A DNA stretch of 64,000 nt from Luteirhabdus salina (GTDB lineage: Bacteria; Bacteroidota; Bacteroidia; Flavobacteriales; Flavobacteriaceae), in the NCBI GenBank assembly GCA_025384855.1, contig JALAHT010000001.1, forward strand, positions 248,001 through 312,000, given 5' to 3'. Every line of letters starts with the position of its first letter. The stretch's first letter is position 1. Below, piece after piece: positions 60,900-64,000 of this stretch. The position numbers and the translations under genes were made by a program. The notes beneath the pieces were generated by a model, which did no database searches, had not been told where the DNA came from, and saw only the letters and a list, made by a program, of their open reading frames with translations.

Positions 60900-61652
60900 C
60901 TACCATTTCATATCGGGAAAGGCGCGTTGCATATATTGAAGATCTGAAAGCAAATACCCCATATGTTCAGTATGGATGCCTTCTTTTCCTCCTTTTTGAA
61001 AATATTTTCGTTCGGGTACCTCAAGGGTTGCCTCTTTCAATACTTCGGAAACAGTTTCGTAATAGGGTTCTTTTAAGGCTTCCAAATTGACACCAACGCC
61101 TTCCTTCACCATTGCCACATCTGCCTCTGTCATCTGAAACAATTCGTTGGTATAGCGCCATAGATTATTCACGGCTTCTTGAATTTTAGTATGGCTCTCC
61201 TCCGTTCCATCGCCTAAGCGTTTGATCCAATCACTGGAAAAGCGTCGATGATAGCTTGCTTCCTTAATCCCCTTCTTGGCAATGGCCGCTAGGGTTTCAT
61301 CCTTGCTGTTTTCTAATTCTCTTAAAAACATCAAGTGGAAGACATCGAATAAAAATTGTCGTGCCATCACATATCCAAAATGTGTATTGGGCTGTTCTAC
61401 CAACAGCACATTACGATATTCCCGTTCTTTTCTAAGAAAAGCGATATCATCCTCTGTTTTCTCTTCATCAAAAAGACTAGCCGCATACTGAAAATAGCTA
61501 CGGGTTTGTCCGATAAGATCCAAGGAAATATTCGTCAATGCGATATCGGTCTCCAAGCTTGGTCCGTGTCCGCAAAGTTCACCTAAGCGCTGACCAAGAA
61601 TTAGGTTTGTATCAGCGATTGTAAGTATGTAATGATATAAGTTTTGGTTCAT
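60900..61652 (-). CDS. paaC: Phenylacetyl-CoA 1,2-epoxidase subunit PaaC
   Basis: A 250-residue ferritin-like structural subunit that pairs with PaaA in the epoxidase core. Typical segments are YILTIADTNLILGQRLGELC, then GHGPSLETDIALTNISLDLI, QTRSYFQYAASL, QPNTHFGYVMARQFLFDVFH and KEASYHRRFSSDWIKRLGDG. It has no full di-iron ligand set, as expected for PaaC. A 37-base gap follows to paaD, and a 144-base gap with a repeat element precedes it. Confidence 0.94.
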   Translation of the reverse strand: MNQNLYHYILTIADTNLILGQRLGELCGHGPSLETDIALTNISLDLIGQTRSYFQYAASLFDEEKTEDDIAFLRKEREYRNVLLVEQPNTHFGYVMARQFLFDVFHLMFLRELENSKDETLAAIAKKGIKEASYHRRFSSDWIKRLGDGTEESHTKIQEAVNNLWRYTNELFQMTEADVAMVKEGVGVNLEALKEPYYETVSEVLKEATLEVPERKYFQKGGKEGIHTEHMGYLLSDLQYMQRAFPDMKW

Positions 61653-61701
61653 AGCGTTTTGGTTTTTTGGCTTGGTGCGAAATCATTTAACCGTCTTATC
61701 T

Positions 61702-61747
61702 CGCAACGTATGCGCAACAAGTGCGTATGGACTTGGCTTTATGTTTT
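61702..61747. repeat. Intergenic repeat element, copy 2
   Basis: GCAACGTATGCGCAACAAGT followed by GCGTATG and GACTTGGCTTTATGTTTTA. It shares GCAAC[AG]AGTGC and GACTTGG[CT]TTT with copy 1 at 60305 but lacks the GC-rich hairpin, and has direct repeats of GTATG instead. Confidence 0.5.
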
Positions 61748-61796
61748 AAACGTTCGCGTACCAAGTACACGAAGACCTTCTTGAATTATATAGCTT

Positions 61797-62090
61797 CTAC
61801 ATATGCTTCACCTCATCGGGAAGGTCGTAGAACGTCGGGTGACGATACACCTTGTCTTGGGCTGGCTCGAATAGCTCGCCATTATCGGAAGGATTGCTAG
61901 CCGTAATATGCTTGCTTTCTACAACCCAAATGCTGACGCCCTCATTTCGCCTTGTATACACGTCACGGGCATTTTCCAAGGCCATTTCGGCATCGGCGGC
62001 ATGTAGGCTTCCAAAATGTCGGTGTTCCAGTCCGTTTTTGCTACGCACAAACACTTCCCATAAGGGCCAATTTTTCTTTTTATCGCTCAT
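61797..62090 (-). CDS. paaB: Phenylacetyl-CoA 1,2-epoxidase subunit PaaB
   Basis: A 97-residue subunit: NWPLWEVFVRSKNGLEHRHF, then GSLHAADAEMALENARDVYT, RRNEGVSIWVVESKHI and YRHPTFYDLPDEVKHM. PaaB is essential for the epoxidase complex and probably organises PaaAC. The frame is open much further upstream (to 62186), but that part overlaps paaA. The ATG at 62090 is 1 base after the paaA stop and gives the normal size. Confidence 0.95.
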   Translation of the reverse strand: MSDKKKNWPLWEVFVRSKNGLEHRHFGSLHAADAEMALENARDVYTRRNEGVSIWVVESKHITASNPSDNGELFEPAQDKVYRHPTFYDLPDEVKHM

Positions 62091-62091
62091 A

Positions 62092-63054
62092 TTAGCTTGC
62101 TTTTTTGGTCGTTGCTTTTCGCTCTTCTTGTTTTTCGGCATAGGCCATAGCTGCATCACGAACCCATTCTCCTTCTTCCCAAGCACTCACTCGTGCGTTC
62201 AGGCGTTCTTTATTACACGGACCGTGACCTTTCACCACTTGCCAGAATTCATCCCAGTCAATTTCACCAAAGTCATAATGACCACGTTCGTCGTTCCATT
62301 TCAAATCTGGATCTGGAACGGTTATTCCCAAGATATCCGCCTGTGGAACAGTTTGGTCGATAAACTGCTGACGCAATTCATCATTGGTCTTACGTTTTAA
62401 CTTCCATTTCATTGATTGTTCGGTATGCGTACTTTCAGCATCGGTTGGTCCGAACATCATCAAGCTTGGCCACCACCAGCGGTTGAGTGCATCCTGCGCC
62501 ATCGCTTTTTGCTCTTCGGTACCATTGCAAAGGGTCAGCATGATTTCGTATCCCTGGCGTTGGTGAAAACTCTCTTCCTTACACACTCGTACCATTGCTC
62601 TTGCATAAGGACCAAAGGATGTATTACAAAGCGGTACCTGATTGATAATAGCTGCACCGTCTACCAACCACCCAATAGCGCCAATGTCGGCCCACGTGAT
62701 CGTAGGATAGTTGAAAATTGAAGAATACTTCGCTTTCCCTGAATGCAACTGTTCGTATAATTCCTCCCTAGAGATTCCTAAGGTTTCACATGCGGAATAC
62801 AGATACAACCCATGCCCGGCTTCATCCTGAACTTTAGCCAATAAAGCGGCTTTCCTTCTTAGTGAAGGCGCTCGCGTAATCCAATTTCCTTCTGGCAACA
62901 TCCCTACAATTTCGGAATGGGCATGCTGGGAAATCTGACGGATATGGGTTTGCCGATATTTTTCCGGCATCCAATCCTTAGGTTCGATCTTTTCGTCACG
63001 CGCGATGCACGCTTCAAACATTTCCTCTAAATTTTTTACTTCCTTATCACTCAT
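62092..63054 (-). CDS. paaA: Phenylacetyl-CoA 1,2-epoxidase subunit PaaA
   Basis: A 320-residue catalytic subunit of the di-iron epoxidase. It has [40 protein letters not shown] (iron ligands Glu and His in an E-x-x-H pattern), [17 protein letters not shown] (second E-x-x-H) and [20 protein letters not shown]. It binds phenylacetyl-CoA and inserts one oxygen atom with electrons from PaaE. A GTG at 63078 extends the frame, but the ATG at 63054 ([13 protein letters not shown]) is preferred. It precedes paaB by 1 base. Confidence 0.96.
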   Translation of the reverse strand: MSDKEVKNLEEMFEACIARDEKIEPKDWMPEKYRQTHIRQISQHAHSEIVGMLPEGNWITRAPSLRRKAALLAKVQDEAGHGLYLYSACETLGISREELYEQLHSGKAKYSSIFNYPTITWADIGAIGWLVDGAAIINQVPLCNTSFGPYARAMVRVCKEESFHQRQGYEIMLTLCNGTEEQKAMAQDALNRWWWPSLMMFGPTDAESTHTEQSMKWKLKRKTNDELRQQFIDQTVPQADILGITVPDPDLKWNDERGHYDFGEIDWDEFWQVVKGHGPCNKERLNARVSAWEEGEWVRDAAMAYAEKQEERKATTKKAS

Positions 63055-63092
63055 ACTATATGTTTTACGCTCTAGCACTGGGCTGAAAGCTG

Positions 63093-64000
63093 TTAAACGT
63101 CAAAATCTACTGTTACTTTTTCACTGGTCGGTACCGCTTGGCAGCTCAATACAAAATTTTGTGCGACTTCATCTTCCTCTAAGGCATAATTGATTTTCAT
63201 TTCAACACTACCTTCCACAATCTTACATTTGCAGGTACTACAAACGCCACCTTTACAAGCAAAGGGCAAATCGGCTCCCGCACTTAAGGCAGCATCCAAA
63301 ATATTGTCGAAATCCTTGGTCATGGTGAAATTGAATTCCTTTCCGCCATCGACAATGGTTAAATCGACCCCTTCAACATTCTGCTTGGCTAATCGTTCCC
63401 CACGTTTTTTATCTTCTTCTGAAAGCCCTGTCACAAACAATTCAAAATGAATCAAATGCTTCGGCAATCCAGCTTTTTCCAAATAATCGGCTACAAAACG
63501 AACCATTTTTTCTGGTCCGCAGAGAAATACTTCACTAGTGTCCGGAATATCGATAAACGTATTCGTCAACACATCCATTTTAGCATCATCAAACCGACCG
63601 TTAAACAACTCGATATCACGCTTTTCACGGGTAAGGAAATAATAGATTTCCAACCGACCAAAATAGCGGTTTCGAAGCTGCTCCAATTCTTCCTTAAAGA
63701 TAATAGATTTCGCTGTCTTATTCACATAGAACAACTTACAGGTAGCATTCGGTTCCATGGCCAAATGCGTCTTAATCATAGACAATACTGGCGTAATTCC
63801 GCTACCCGCTGCAAAAAAGAGATAATTCTTTTCTTTTTCAGGTGAAACATCTACGCCGAACATCCCACTTGGCTCCATTACTTCAAGCGTATCGCCAGCT
63901 TCCAAGGTTTCATTAACGAAGGATGAAAATTTCCCTTCGGGTATTTGCTTCACGGCTACTTTCCATTCACCGTCCTCTGGACTGGAGCATAAACTATAAC
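63093..64000 (-). CDS. paaE: Phenylacetyl-CoA epoxidase reductase PaaE (5' part beyond the window)
   Basis: The visible 302 codons lack the true start. A GTG at 63953 could be mistaken for it, but the frame stays open to the window edge and reads [16 protein letters not shown], the flavin-binding region expected near residue 55-70 of PaaE. The FAD/NAD part follows ([32 protein letters not shown]). The C-terminal plant-type 2Fe-2S ferredoxin domain has [13 protein letters not shown] and a fourth Cys in [10 protein letters not shown]. It passes electrons from NAD(P)H to PaaA. It is the most upstream paa gene seen, 38 bases before paaA. Confidence 0.95.
   Translation of the reverse strand, partial: YSLCSSPEDGEWKVAVKQIPEGKFSSFVNETLEAGDTLEVMEPSGMFGVDVSPEKEKNYLFFAAGSGITPVLSMIKTHLAMEPNATCKLFYVNKTAKSIIFKEELEQLRNRYFGRLEIYYFLTREKRDIELFNGRFDDAKMDVLTNTFIDIPDTSEVFLCGPEKMVRFVADYLEKAGLPKHLIHFELFVTGLSEEDKKRGERLAKQNVEGVDLTIVDGGKEFNFTMTKDFDNILDAALSAGADLPFACKGGVCSTCKCKIVEGSVEMKINYALEEDEVAQNFVLSCQAVPTSEKVTVDFDV

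Noticed and set aside
61797-62186. 129-residue version of PaaB starting inside paaA
   Set aside because: The extra residues are Lys-rich shadow of paaA in another frame; the 97-residue form matches the family length and abuts the paaA stop.
63951-63953. GTG as the start codon of paaE
   Set aside because: The frame stays open to base 64000 and the residues above it ([16 protein letters not shown]) fit the flavin-binding region of PaaE, so the gene continues past the window.
1-64000. CRISPR array, tRNA or rRNA gene
   Set aside because: No regularly spaced direct repeats, cloverleaf-like segments or conserved rRNA words were recognised on either strand by eye; a tRNAscan-type search was not possible.

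Overview
The window is a moderately AT-rich chromosome segment from a member of the Bacteroidota, almost certainly the family Flavobacteriaceae and probably a marine heterotroph. The evidence is a SusC/SusD outer-membrane pair, several proteins with type IX secretion (T9SS) C-terminal sorting domains, family-restricted small proteins (DUF5522, DUF1569, DUF5723-like, YqaE/Pmp3), lipoproteins and Bacteroidota-type promoters (TAnnTTTG at -7, TTG near -33). No rRNA, tRNA, CRISPR array, prophage or transposase gene was found by reading.

Layout. 0.4-5.8 kb: a SusC/SusD/lipoprotein operon ending in a strong hairpin. 5.8-26.6 kb: housekeeping genes in short operons: rlmB, a rhomboid protease, rarA, three envelope genes, yjjG with a degenerate polysaccharide deacetylase and radC, a DUF1569 gene, lipB with a lipoprotein and YqaE, lysS, YiaA, an unknown helical protein, a secreted cyclase-like toroid, an FN3/diheme cytochrome, hemL, a LysM glucosaminidase and a PLP enzyme. 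26.7-37.2 kb: an accessory surface-protein region. Five paralogues share an N-terminal LDV-type module and a C-terminal C1q-like signature. They are followed by a choice-of-anchor/LVIVD T9SS protein and by a sixth member that ends in an S74 intramolecular chaperone domain. 37.2-40.3 kb: a tiny HExxH membrane protein, DUF5522, urocanate hydratase and a DUF4136 lipoprotein. 40.3-47 kb: three more T9SS cargo proteins, including a large subtilisin-like protease whose C-terminal half matches that of the LVIVD protein. 47.2-64 kb: a TPR/LuxR-type regulator, then a long minus-strand phenylacetate-degradation cluster read as paaE-A-B-C-D-G-H-I-J-Z, a crotonase, paaY, and branched-chain 2-oxoacid dehydrogenase E2 and fused E1. 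paaE runs off the right edge.

How the genes work together. PaaABCE, with PaaD maturing the metal centre, epoxidises phenylacetyl-CoA. PaaG isomerises the epoxide to the oxepin, PaaZ opens the ring and oxidises the aldehyde, and the thiolase, crotonase and PaaH carry out beta-oxidation. PaaI and PaaY are thioesterase-type housekeeping. The bkd genes next to them suggest shared expression with branched-chain amino-acid catabolism.

The most unusual signals are the modular surface-fibre array with duplicated promoters, the 550-residue module shared by two T9SS proteins, the PaaZ-DUF1569 fusion, a four-helix-bundle gene inserted in the paa operon and bounded by inverted repeats beside a TTG-started thiolase, REP-like palindromes confined to the paa/bkd gaps, and a recurrent promoter arrangement implying leaderless mRNAs.
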